Assembly: GCA_018065885.1 (NCBI GenBank) | Contig: JAGHSL010000143.1 | Coordinates: 1-14,018 of the forward strand | Source: Candidatus Limimorpha equi | GTDB taxonomy: Bacteria; Bacteroidota; Bacteroidia; Bacteroidales; F082 | Direction: 5' to 3' | DNA length: 14,018 nt | In this document: positions 6,386 to 13,896 of the stretch, piece by piece | Layout of the letters: each line of letters starts with the position of its first letter | How positions within the stretch are numbered: position 1 is the stretch's first letter | The notes under the pieces: model-generated | Seen by the model: the letters and a program-made list of their open reading frames with translations, nothing else | Databases searched by the model: none | Told to the model about the DNA's origin: nothing | Translations under genes and position numbers: made by a program

Positions 6386-9300
6386 ATGAAAGCACCTGAT
6401 TTTTTATTTGAAACCAGTTGGGAAGTATGTAACATGGTAGGCGGAATTTACACCGTTTTGTCTACTAAATCCAACGAAATCAAGAATTTACTGAATGACA
6501 AGTATATCACTATCGGTCCTGATGTGGTGAAGGAATCGCATGAAACGTTGTATTTCATCGAGGATAATACCTTGTTCTCGAAATGGCGTAAAAAGGCTTT
6601 GGAGCAAGGTCTGAAAGTACGTGTAGGCCGTTGGAAGATCGAGAGCAGTCCGATTGCCATTCTGGTTGATTATACAACGCTCTATCAATCTAAGAATGAG
6701 ATTCTTACTCATTTGTGGGAACAGTATCAATTGGACTCAATCCGTGGTCAGTGGGATTATATCGAACCGGTTTTGTTCGGCTATGCCGCTGGTCAAGTGA
6801 TTGAAAGTTTTGCCAAATTCCATCTGCATCGCACCAACAATATTGTGGCGCAATTCCATGAATGGATGTCGGGCTCTGGCGTCCTTTATCTGAAAGAGCA
6901 TTGCCCGCAGATTGCAACGGTTTTCACAACTCATGCCACCTACTTGGGCCGCGCCATTTCGGGCAACGGCTTGCCGCTTTATGACGATTTGAAGTCTTAT
7001 CAGCCATCGGCAATGGCCATGCGTTTCAACATCGTTTCGCAACAGTCGATGGAGCAGAAGGCAGCCAAAAATGCCGACGCTTTCACGACCGTCAGCGACA
7101 TTACGGCTCAGGAGTGTGAACAGTTCCTTGAACGTAAACCTGATGTGTTGACAATTAACGGTATAAATAAGCCTTTGCGTCAGAATGATGCTGAATTTTT
7201 GACCAAACGGAATGCTGCCCGTAAGCAGATTCTGAAGATAGCAAGCACACTTTGCGGCGAACAACTTGGCGATGACTGCCTGATGGTAATCAATAGCGGA
7301 CGTTATGAGTTCAAGAACAAGGGAATTGATTTGTTCATTGAATCGTTGCGCCGTTTGAATGAGAACAAGAATCTTGCAAAAACCGTTCTCGGTGTGATTG
7401 CGGTTCCTGCAAATTTGGCTGGTCCTTCGAAAGATTTGCAATATCGCTTGGAAGGTCAGGCTGCCATTGAAGGCCATACCGCATTTCCGGCTACGCACCA
7501 TATTTTCAACTATGAAAATGATGCCATTCTGAACACTTTACGTAATTCCGGCTTGCAAAACGATGCCAACGATAAGGTGAAGGTGATGTTTGTGCCTGCC
7601 TATCTGAACGGAAGCGATGGCATTTTCAATTTGACCTATATGGAATTCCTTTCAGCATTCGATTTCTCGGTGTTCCCATCTTATTATGAACCATGGGGCT
7701 ACACGCCGCTTGAAAGCGTTTCGGTCGGCATTCCAACCTTGACCACCGATTTGTCGGGTTTTGGCAAGTTTGTACAGAATGAAGGTGGTGCAGGCGATGC
7801 CGTTACGGTGGTTGAACGTAGGGAAGGTTTTGGAAATCAAGTGATTGATGCAATTGTCGCCAAGATGCGTGTTTTTATCGGCAAGTCGAAGGAAGATATG
7901 GCGAAGATTGCTGCCGATGCGTTGAATTTGGCTGGTAAACTTTGCTGGAAAGAACTGATTTCCAATTATCAAAAGGCTTGGAACATAGCTTTGGATAAAT
8001 CCGGAGGGCGTCATTACATGTTGGAATCGGTGCCTTACGCCGATATGCTTCATGAAGTCACTTACGAGAAAACTGATGAACCGAATTGGAAGAAAGTCTT
8101 GATTCAGCCTGTTTATTCTCAGGAAATGAGAAAGTTGCAGGAATTGTCGCGCAATATCTGGTGGTGCTGGAATGTCGATGCCATCGAACTTTTCGAGTCC
8201 ATCGACCCTGAGGCTTGGGTGGCAACGGAACAAAATCCGATTGCCATGATGGAAGGTTTGTCTTTGGAGCAGATTGAAAAGTTGGAAAACGATGTGGATT
8301 TCATTTCTCGTTTGAATGTGGTTTATGCTGATTTCCAACATTATATGTCGCAAAAAACGGCTCAAAAAGACCTGATTGCCTATTTCAGCATGGAATATGG
8401 CTTGATGAAGAGCCTGAAGATTTATTCCGGCGGTTTGGGCATTTTAGCTGGCGATTATCTGAAACAGGCTTCCGATTCGAATGTCAACATGGTGGGCATT
8501 GGTCTTTTGTATCGTTATGGCTATTTTGCTCAGGAAATTGCTGTTTCGGGCGAGCAGCGTGCCGATTATGTGCCGCAGAAATTCTCGCAGTTGCCACTTG
8601 GCCCTGTGCGTGATGAAAACGGCGATTGGGTGAAAATCAGCATTGCTTTCCCAGGCCGTTCGGTTTATGCTAAGGTTTGGCGCGTCAATGTGGGTAGGGT
8701 AGGCCTCTATCTGCTTGATACTGACATAGAAGAAAACTCGCAGGAAGACCGTGGCATTACAAGCCGTCTGTATGGCGGTGACAATGAAATGCGTCTGAAA
8801 CAGGAAATGTTTTTGGGCGTTGGCGGTATCCGTGTCCTTGAAGCAATTGGCTTGAAACCAACCATTTATCATTGCAATGAAGGCCACGCTGCTTTTTGCG
8901 GTCTGGAACGTTTGCGCACCTATATTAATAAGCATAATCTCGATTTCGATGTCGCTCTTGAATTGGTCCGTACTTCAACTTTGTTCACGACGCACACACC
9001 GGTCCCTGCTGGTCATGATGCTTTTGAAGAGCATTTGCTGAGGACTTACATGCCTCATTATGCGCATCGTATGAATATCAGCTGGGAGCGTTTCATGGGA
9101 TTGGGACGTTTCAATCCGAACAATACGGACGAAAAATTCTCGATGAGCGTTTTGGCTACAAATATGAGTCAGGAAGTGAATGGTGTGAGCCGCATTCATG
9201 GCCGTGTGTCGCGCGATATGTTTAAGTCGTTGTGGCCAGGCTATTTCGCTGAAGAAAACCATATCGGTTATGTCACGAATGGCGTCCATCTGCCAACTTG

Positions 9301-10612
9301 GGGCAACCGTTTGTGGCAACGGCTTTATAAGCAGACCTTTGGTGCCGATTACATTGACCATCAGTCGGATGAAAAGGTTTGGGAGAAGATTTACGGTGTT
9401 GCCGACGAAACTATTTGGAATATCCGCAAGCAGTTGAAGCATGAATTCATGGTTTATCTGGCCGAAAAGATCCGAGTGGATATGCGTAAGCGTCAGGAAA
9501 GTCCGAAACTCATTATGCAGACCGTCAACAGCTTGAATGAGAATGCTTTGATTGTCGGTTTTGCCCGTCGTTTTGCAACCTACAAACGCGCTCATTTGCT
9601 TTTCGGCAATTTGGAACGCTTGTCGCAGTTGGTCAACAATCCTGATAAACCTGTGATTTTCCTGTTTGCAGGCAAAGCCCATCCGAATGACAAGGCCGGT
9701 CAGGATTTGATTAAGATGATTGTCGACATCTCGCGCCGTCCTGAATTTGTCGGCAAGATATTGTTTATCAGTAATTACGATATGGAATTAGGCAGCCGTC
9801 TGACTTCATCGGTTGATGTGTGGTTAAATACGCCGACCCGTCCGCTCGAGGCATCGGGAACCAGTGGCGAAAAGGCCGTGATGAATGGTGTGCTGAATTT
9901 CTCCGTCCTTGATGGCTGGTGGGCTGAGGGCTACCGCGAAAATGCAGGCTGGGCCATTCAGGAAAAACGCACCTATCAGGATCAGCATTATCAGGATGAA
10001 TTGGATGCCGAGACAATTTACAATACCTTGGAAAGTGAAATTGTTCCTTTGTATTACACTCGTAATGAAGAAGATGTGCCGACAGGTTGGATGACAAGCA
10101 TGAAGAAATGCCTGGCCGAAATTTCGCCGAACTACACCATGAAGCGTATGTTGGATGATTATTTCGACAGATATTACAACAAACTCATCGAACGTACCAA
10201 TTGGATGCGTGCCAACCGTTATCAAAAAGCTTTTGAAATCAATGCTTGGAAGAATACGATTCGTGCAAATTGGGACAAAATCGAAGTGAAATCCTTGATT
10301 CTGCCTGATACCAATGTCCGTCCGCTGACTTTCGGCGAGTCGTTCATTGCCGAAATCACGCTCGAAACACCTGGCATTAAGGCTGGCGATTTGGCAATAG
10401 AGTTGCTTTTCGGCAATAAGGATAATGACGTGGTCAACGAAATCACTTCGGTCGAAAGCATGAAACTTGTCGATTCGGGCGATGGCCGGGCCAGGTATTA
10501 TATTAAGGTGCCAATCAGCCGCGCAGGTGTCTATAACTACACATTCCGCGTCTATCCGACGAGTCCTATGCTGCCGCATCGTCAGGACTTGCCGTTGGTG
10601 AAGTGGATATGA
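6386..10612 (+). CDS. Fused GT3 glycogen synthase / GT35 alpha-glucan phosphorylase
   Basis: A 1408-residue cytoplasmic two-enzyme protein. Residues 1 to about 555 are a GT3 (eukaryote-type) glycogen synthase: SWEVCNMVGGIYTVLSTK (11-28), HEWMSG from H158, TTHATYLGR from 181, and the retaining E-x7-E motif EPWGYTPLE (E435, E443). From about 581 (MRKLQELSRNIWWCWN) it is a short-type alpha-glucan phosphorylase: YFSMEYGL from 666 with E670, SGGLGILAGDYLKQASD, HCNEGHAAF, TTHTPVPAGHDAF, FARRFATYKRAHLL from 1059, and the pyridoxal-phosphate site EASGTSGEKAVMNG with the expected Schiff-base lysine K1163. Residues about 1299-1408 form a beta-rich C-terminal domain. The synthase module would elongate alpha-1,4-glucan from a nucleotide-glucose and the phosphorylase module would release glucose-1-phosphate, two opposing activities in one chain. 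All key residues I can check are present in both halves. It has its own promoter element and follows GH57 by 43 bases. Confidence 0.93.
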   Translation: MKAPDFLFETSWEVCNMVGGIYTVLSTKSNEIKNLLNDKYITIGPDVVKESHETLYFIEDNTLFSKWRKKALEQGLKVRVGRWKIESSPIAILVDYTTLYQSKNEILTHLWEQYQLDSIRGQWDYIEPVLFGYAAGQVIESFAKFHLHRTNNIVAQFHEWMSGSGVLYLKEHCPQIATVFTTHATYLGRAISGNGLPLYDDLKSYQPSAMAMRFNIVSQQSMEQKAAKNADAFTTVSDITAQECEQFLERKPDVLTINGINKPLRQNDAEFLTKRNAARKQILKIASTLCGEQLGDDCLMVINSGRYEFKNKGIDLFIESLRRLNENKNLAKTVLGVIAVPANLAGPSKDLQYRLEGQAAIEGHTAFPATHHIFNYENDAILNTLRNSGLQNDANDKVKVMFVPAYLNGSDGIFNLTYMEFLSAFDFSVFPSYYEPWGYTPLESVSVGIPTLTTDLSGFGKFVQNEGGAGDAVTVVERREGFGNQVIDAIVAKMRVFIGKSKEDMAKIAADALNLAGKLCWKELISNYQKAWNIALDKSGGRHYMLESVPYADMLHEVTYEKTDEPNWKKVLIQPVYSQEMRKLQELSRNIWWCWNVDAIELFESIDPEAWVATEQNPIAMMEGLSLEQIEKLENDVDFISRLNVVYADFQHYMSQKTAQKDLIAYFSMEYGLMKSLKIYSGGLGILAGDYLKQASDSNVNMVGIGLLYRYGYFAQEIAVSGEQRADYVPQKFSQLPLGPVRDENGDWVKISIAFPGRSVYAKVWRVNVGRVGLYLLDTDIEENSQEDRGITSRLYGGDNEMRLKQEMFLGVGGIRVLEAIGLKPTIYHCNEGHAAFCGLERLRTYINKHNLDFDVALELVRTSTLFTTHTPVPAGHDAFEEHLLRTYMPHYAHRMNISWERFMGLGRFNPNNTDEKFSMSVLATNMSQEVNGVSRIHGRVSRDMFKSLWPGYFAEENHIGYVTNGVHLPTWGNRLWQRLYKQTFGADYIDHQSDEKVWEKIYGVADETIWNIRKQLKHEFMVYLAEKIRVDMRKRQESPKLIMQTVNSLNENALIVGFARRFATYKRAHLLFGNLERLSQLVNNPDKPVIFLFAGKAHPNDKAGQDLIKMIVDISRRPEFVGKILFISNYDMELGSRLTSSVDVWLNTPTRPLEASGTSGEKAVMNGVLNFSVLDGWWAEGYRENAGWAIQEKRTYQDQHYQDELDAETIYNTLESEIVPLYYTRNEEDVPTGWMTSMKKCLAEISPNYTMKRMLDDYFDRYYNKLIERTNWMRANRYQKAFEINAWKNTIRANWDKIEVKSLILPDTNVRPLTFGESFIAEITLETPGIKAGDLAIELLFGNKDNDVVNEITSVESMKLVDSGDGRARYYIKVPISRAGVYNYTFRVYPTSPMLPHRQDLPLVKWI

Positions 10613-10650
10613 GCAAGTTCTCTCATTGTTGAAATAATGTAATTTAAAAT

Positions 10651-10702
10651 CATTTTGGGCGGAATCGAATAAAAAATAACAGATTCCGCCCAAAATGTTT
10701 TT
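10651..10702 (+). terminator. Perfect 16-bp inverted repeat with T-run, probable terminator
   Basis: CATTTTGGGCGGAATC (10651-10666) is the exact reverse complement of 10682-10697, with a 15-base A-rich loop, and is followed by TTTTTG. It starts 39 bases after the synthase-phosphorylase stop, so it likely ends that transcript. It is also copy 1 of a tandem element (see 10653-10742), so termination may not be its only role. The matching A-run on the left of the stem would allow weaker bidirectional function. Confidence 0.65.
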
Positions 10703-10742
10703 GTTTTGGGCGGAATCGAATAAAAAATCACCGATTCCGCCC
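10653..10742. repeat. Tandem pair of 39-base palindromic elements
   Basis: Copy 1 (10653-10691) and copy 2 (10704-10742) match at 37 of 39 bases; the two differences are A to C changes in the loop near 10679-10681 and 10730-10732. Each copy is a GGGCGGAATC arm, a 15-base loop beginning GAATAAAAAAT, and a GATTCCGCCC arm. The right arm of copy 1 can also pair with the left arm of copy 2 (14 bp, 8-base loop), giving two mutually exclusive folds. This fills most of the 184-base gap between genes. It could be a REP/MITE-like repeat, a double terminator or a protein-binding site. Confidence 0.85.
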
Positions 10743-10760
10743 GGATTGAATTAGTTTTTA

Positions 10761-10768
10761 TATTTTTG
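10761..10768 (+). promoter_or_regulatory. Bacteroidetes-type -7 promoter element for the ATPase gene
   Basis: TATTTTTG followed by CATCC fits TAnnTTTG, with a start expected near 10774 and a leader of about 23 bases. The expected -33 position (about 10736-10742) coincides with the right arm of the second palindromic element, so that element could affect promoter use. Confidence 0.6.
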
Positions 10769-10796
10769 CATCCGAAATATTTGAAATTAATATGTT

Positions 10797-12230
10797 ATGA
10801 AAACTATTGTCGGACGAAATGCAGAAATAGCTTTGATGAACGAATATGTCTCATCGGATAGGGCGGAGTTTGTTGCGGTGTTTGGCCGTCGACGTGTCGG
10901 GAAAACGTTTCTTGTCGATAGCCTTTTCCATGATGCCTATGCTTTTTCCGTTACTGGTGTCGTGGATGGCGAAAGCGAAGTGCAAATGCAGGCTTTTGTT
11001 GATGCGCTTGAGATGTATGGCTATGCTTTGGAACAAAAACCTGTCGACTGGTTTGATGCTTTCGTGTGTCTCCGTAAATTCTTGATTTCAAGGATAAAAC
11101 CTAACGAAAAATGTATAGTTTTCATTGATGAATTGCCAAGTTTGGATGTGAAAGGTTACAAATTGGTGCAAGCACTCGGATATTTTTGGAACAGTTGGGC
11201 CTCGAAACAGGATAATTTGACTTTAATTGTCTGTGGCTCATCAACTTCATGGATGATACGCAACATTATTGATAACAAAGGAGGTTTGCACGATAGAATC
11301 ACGCATGAGATTCATTTGCATCCATTTTCGCTTAAGGAAACGGAGGAATATTTGTTGTCAATTGGTTGTCAGTGGGATAGATTGTCGGTTGTCCAAGCGT
11401 ATATGATTTTTGGCGGCATTCCGTATTATTTGAGTTTATTGCGTTCCGACTTGAGCCTTTCTCAAAATGTCGATAGGCTGTTCTTTTCGCGTGGAGCTGA
11501 ACTCCGAAGGGAATTTCATCGTCTTTTTGCTACATTATTCCGCCAACCGGATACTTATATTTCCATTATTCGGCTTTTGGCAAGTCATAAATCGGGATTG
11601 ACGCGTGAGGAAATTGTTTCCCATTTGGGGAATGCCGATAATGGCCATATTTCGGATAAACTTGAGGACTTGGTCAACTGCGATTTCATCAGGCGTTATA
11701 ACGTGAAAAAGAAAAAAATCTCATCGAAAAGCGGCATTTACCAATTAATGGATTTTTTCACCTTGTTTTATCTGTCGTTTGCTGAAAAGGAGACGGTTGA
11801 TGAACATTTTTGGACGAATCATTTGAATACGCCAGAGGTGAATTCCTGGTTGGGTTTGGCTTACGAGCGCGTCTGTATGGCGCATGTCGCTCAAATCAAG
11901 CATCGGCTTCACATCGATTCCATTTCGACGGAATATTATTCGTGGAGAAGTTTGCCAAATGAAGGTAGGCCGCAGGCTCAAATTGATTTAATCATTGAAC
12001 GTGCCGATAGGGTGATTAATCTCTGCGAAATCAAATATTCTGACTCGGAATATTCGTTGCAAAAGGATGAATATCTGCGTTTTATGAATAGACTTTCTGT
12101 GTTTAGGGAAGAAACGGGAACACGCTTTGCGGTTTGGCCAACTTTTATTACGACATACGGGCTTTTGCAAGGTTCATACGCTTCGTCGGTTCCTGTCCAA
12201 CTTACTGCTGATGACTTGTTTGAGTTTTGA
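10797..12230 (+). CDS. AAA-type ATPase of the archaeal ATPase/DUF234 family
   Basis: A 477-residue cytoplasmic ATPase of unknown cellular role. The Walker A loop is GRRRVGKT (30-37, K36), Walker B is CIVFIDELP (106-114, D111 and E112), and a sensor-like strand LIVCGSSTSWM follows at 143-153. These fit the ATPase_2 (STAND-related, archaeal ATPase) group. HPFSLKE and FGGIPYYL (205-212) are also typical. Residues about 253-310 look like a winged helix (SGLTREEIVSHLG, then LEDLVNCDFIRRY). The C-terminal part resembles DUF234, and QIDLII (D397) with CEIKYS (E411, K413) gives a D-x13-E-x-K pattern of the PD-(D/E)XK nuclease fold. Nuclease activity is inference. The gene stands alone with its own promoter and a terminator 22 bases after the stop. 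A two-codon ATG-TTA-TGA at 10792-10800 overlaps its ATG. Such ATPases are common, often multi-copy accessory genes in Bacteroidetes and archaea. Confidence 0.88.
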   Translation: MKTIVGRNAEIALMNEYVSSDRAEFVAVFGRRRVGKTFLVDSLFHDAYAFSVTGVVDGESEVQMQAFVDALEMYGYALEQKPVDWFDAFVCLRKFLISRIKPNEKCIVFIDELPSLDVKGYKLVQALGYFWNSWASKQDNLTLIVCGSSTSWMIRNIIDNKGGLHDRITHEIHLHPFSLKETEEYLLSIGCQWDRLSVVQAYMIFGGIPYYLSLLRSDLSLSQNVDRLFFSRGAELRREFHRLFATLFRQPDTYISIIRLLASHKSGLTREEIVSHLGNADNGHISDKLEDLVNCDFIRRYNVKKKKISSKSGIYQLMDFFTLFYLSFAEKETVDEHFWTNHLNTPEVNSWLGLAYERVCMAHVAQIKHRLHIDSISTEYYSWRSLPNEGRPQAQIDLIIERADRVINLCEIKYSDSEYSLQKDEYLRFMNRLSVFREETGTRFAVWPTFITTYGLLQGSYASSVPVQLTADDLFEF

Positions 12231-12252
12231 TGAAATGTTTTTGGCAAAATTC

Positions 12253-12279
12253 AGGTTGCAACGTTGCAACCTTTTTTTT
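12253..12279 (+). terminator. 20-bp palindrome plus T-run after the ATPase gene
   Basis: Bases 12253-12272 are a perfect palindrome made of two adjacent copies of the palindrome GTTGCAAC flanked by AG and CT. They are followed by T to 12279 (run of eight Ts, 12272-12279). As RNA it folds into an 8-bp stem with an ACGU loop, a plausible intrinsic terminator 22 bases past the ATPase stop. It sits just upstream of the NfeD promoter, so an operator role is an alternative. Confidence 0.7.
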
Positions 12280-12295
12280 GTGAAAAGATTTTGCC

Positions 12296-12303
12296 TACAT
12301 TTG
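12296..12303 (+). promoter_or_regulatory. Bacteroidetes-type -7 promoter element for the nfeD-SPFH unit
   Basis: TACATTTG followed by CA matches TAnnTTTG, and gives a short leader of under 20 bases to ATG 12326. A TTTG at 12277-12280 lies only 15 bases upstream, shorter than the usual -33 spacing, so its use is uncertain. Confidence 0.6.
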
Positions 12304-12325
12304 CAATGTCAAAATTCATAAAGCT

Positions 12326-12763
12326 ATGGAAGTATATCAAATTTGGCTCATTGCCGCAATTGTATTGGTGATTGTTGAAATCTGCACTGTGGGTTTCGGT
12401 TCAATCTGTTTTGCCATTGGTGCAGGCTTCGCCGCTCTTTTGGCTGGTCTCGCTCCTGAAAGTTACACTTGGCAAATCCTTGTTTTTGCCGTTGTGTCGT
12501 TGCTCACTTTCATTTTCCTTCGTCCCGTTGTGATAAAGTTCCTTGAAAGGAATTCTAAAGATGTGAAAACCAACGCCGATGCGTTAATTGGCAAAAAGGC
12601 ACTGGTTTCGGAAGACATTGATTCCGTTGCCCATACAGGCCGCGTGAAGGTCGATGGCGATGAATGGAAAGCCATAACGGAAGACGGTTCCAACATTGAA
12701 AAAGGCAAGGAAGTTGAAATCATCAGCCGTGATAGCATCATCGTCACTGTAAAATCTATCTGA
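12326..12763 (+). CDS. NfeD-like membrane protein (short form)
   Basis: A 145-residue inner-membrane protein. Hydrophobic helices cover about 5-22, 25-42 and 48-69, with charged residues only near the ends (E18 lies inside the first). A soluble C-terminal domain of about 60 residues (from 88, IGKKALVSEDIDSVAHTGRVKVDGDEWKA) has the OB-fold signature of NfeD, including the GRVKVDGDEW strand. It lacks the N-terminal ClpP-like serine protease domain of long NfeD proteins, so it belongs to the short NfeD1b-like class. In the family these partner with an SPFH/stomatin protein encoded next door, exactly as here (SPFH gene 44 bases downstream), probably in membrane microdomain organisation or quality control. 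It has its own promoter element. Confidence 0.9.
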   Translation: MEVYQIWLIAAIVLVIVEICTVGFGSICFAIGAGFAALLAGLAPESYTWQILVFAVVSLLTFIFLRPVVIKFLERNSKDVKTNADALIGKKALVSEDIDSVAHTGRVKVDGDEWKAITEDGSNIEKGKEVEIISRDSIIVTVKSI

Positions 12764-12807
12764 TTCAATAAACAAATCAACAGTTAAACAATTAAACATT
12801 AAACACT

Positions 12808-13755
12808 ATGAATCCAGTAGTTCTCGTATTAATCATTCTCGTTGTGTTATACATACTCAGCGGAATTAAGATTGTTTCCCAGTCGGAAACCATGATTGTC
12901 GAACGCCTTGGCAAGTACAACCGTACCTTGACCGCCGGTATCAACGTCATCTTCCCTGTCATCGAAAGGGCAAAAGACACTATCATCCGTCGTCAAAGCG
13001 GATCCATCGCCAGAACCACTCGCATTGATATGCGTGAGCAGGTCTATGATTTTGATAAGCAGAGCGTTATCACAAAGGATAACGTTATGACTGAAATCAA
13101 TGCGCTGCTGTATTTCCAGATTGTCGACCCAATGAAAGCAGTCTACGAAATCCAGAACCTTCCTGTGGCCATCGAAAAACTGACCCAAACCACTTTGCGT
13201 AACGTGGTCGGTGAAATGGAACTTGACGAAACCCTGACTTCGCGCGACACCATCAACTCGAAGCTCCGTAATGTTCTTGACGATGCCACCAACAAATGGG
13301 GCGTTAAGGTTAACCGCGTTGAATTGCAGGATATTACGCCTCCGGAAAGCATCCGCCGCACCATGGAACTTCAGATGCAGGCTGAACGTAACCGCCGTGC
13401 CGAAATCCTGAAGGCAGAAGGTGAAAAGCAGTCGCAAATCCTAAATTCCGAAGGTGAAAAGCAGGCTCAAATCAATGCGGCTGAAGCTGAAAAGCAGGCC
13501 AACATCCTAAAGGCTGAAGGTGAAGCCCGCGCAAAGATTCTGCAAGCTGAAGCTGAAGCTACAGCCATCCGCAACATTAGTGAAGCCGTCGCTGACAAAG
13601 GCTCTGATCCTGTCAACTATCTGCTTGCCGTTAAGTACATCGAGACCTTGAAGGATGTTGCTGGCGGTCAGAATAATAAGACGGTCTATCTGCCTTACGA
13701 AGCATCCAACGTGCTGGGTTCGCTTGGCGGAATCAAAGACCTGTTCAACAAATAA
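12808..13755 (+). CDS. SPFH/stomatin-family membrane protein (QmcA/paraslipin type)
   Basis: A 315-residue protein with an N-terminal membrane anchor (residues 3-19) and an SPFH/band 7 domain. Typical segments are IVSQSETMIVERLGKYNRTL (22-41), GINVIFPVIE (44-53), REQVYDFDKQSVITKDNV (76-93), FQIVDPMKAVYEI and TLRNVVGEMELDETLTSRDTIN (129-150), and WGVKVNRVELQDITPPESIRRTMELQMQAERNRRAEI. This order and wording match E. coli QmcA (YbbK) and paraslipins. Residues 200-254 form five 11-residue units starting IL/IN-x-A/S-E, an alanine/glutamate coiled coil that should drive oligomerisation. In the family it forms large ring-like membrane assemblies with an NfeD partner. The leader is A-rich, with three TTAAACA repeats and no SD. 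A strong terminator follows 23 bases after the stop. Confidence 0.93.
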   Translation: MNPVVLVLIILVVLYILSGIKIVSQSETMIVERLGKYNRTLTAGINVIFPVIERAKDTIIRRQSGSIARTTRIDMREQVYDFDKQSVITKDNVMTEINALLYFQIVDPMKAVYEIQNLPVAIEKLTQTTLRNVVGEMELDETLTSRDTINSKLRNVLDDATNKWGVKVNRVELQDITPPESIRRTMELQMQAERNRRAEILKAEGEKQSQILNSEGEKQAQINAAEAEKQANILKAEGEARAKILQAEAEATAIRNISEAVADKGSDPVNYLLAVKYIETLKDVAGGQNNKTVYLPYEASNVLGSLGGIKDLFNK

Positions 13756-13778
13756 TCACTTGGTGATTGAAGCAAATG

Positions 13779-13807
13779 AGCCGCTGCCTTCGGGTTGCGG
13801 CTTTTTT
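13779..13807 (+). terminator. Rho-independent terminator after the SPFH gene
   Basis: AGCCGC pairs with GCGGCT, then a T-T mismatch and a 3-bp inner stem (GCC with GGT) close a TTCG loop (13789-13792). The loop is flanked C and G, the extra-stable cUUCGg tetraloop. The stem is followed by a T-run to 13807. It ends the nfeD-SPFH unit. Confidence 0.88.
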
Positions 13808-13870
13808 GATGTTTTTTTCCACAAAACAGGTTTTCTTTTTCACGCAACGGATTTTCTGAAATTAAAATCC

Positions 13871-13878
13871 TATCTTTG
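13871..13878 (+). promoter_or_regulatory. Bacteroidetes-type -7 promoter element for the last gene
   Basis: TATCTTTG followed by CAATCC fits TAnnTTTG. The expected start is near 13884, giving a leader of about 13 bases to ATG 13897. The -33 region shows no clear TTTG. Confidence 0.6.
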
Positions 13879-13896
13879 CAATCCTGAATCAAAATC

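Noticed and set aside
6737..7501. A 254-residue - strand frame inside the GT3 domain
   Set aside because: It is antisense to conserved GT3 motifs and its composition looks like a codon shadow.
9824..10693. A 289-residue - strand frame across the phosphorylase end and the intergenic repeat
   Set aside because: Most of it is antisense to the conserved phosphorylase C-terminus, and its start lies inside the hairpin element. No domain was recognised.
10653..10742. CRISPR-like array
   Set aside because: There are only two units. The 'spacer' would be an internal part of a palindrome and is itself repeated, and no cas genes are present.
12306..12371. An upstream ATG frame starting MSKFIKLWK ahead of the NfeD start
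   Set aside because: It ends after 21 codons, lies at or before the expected transcript start, and overlaps the well-supported NfeD gene in another frame.
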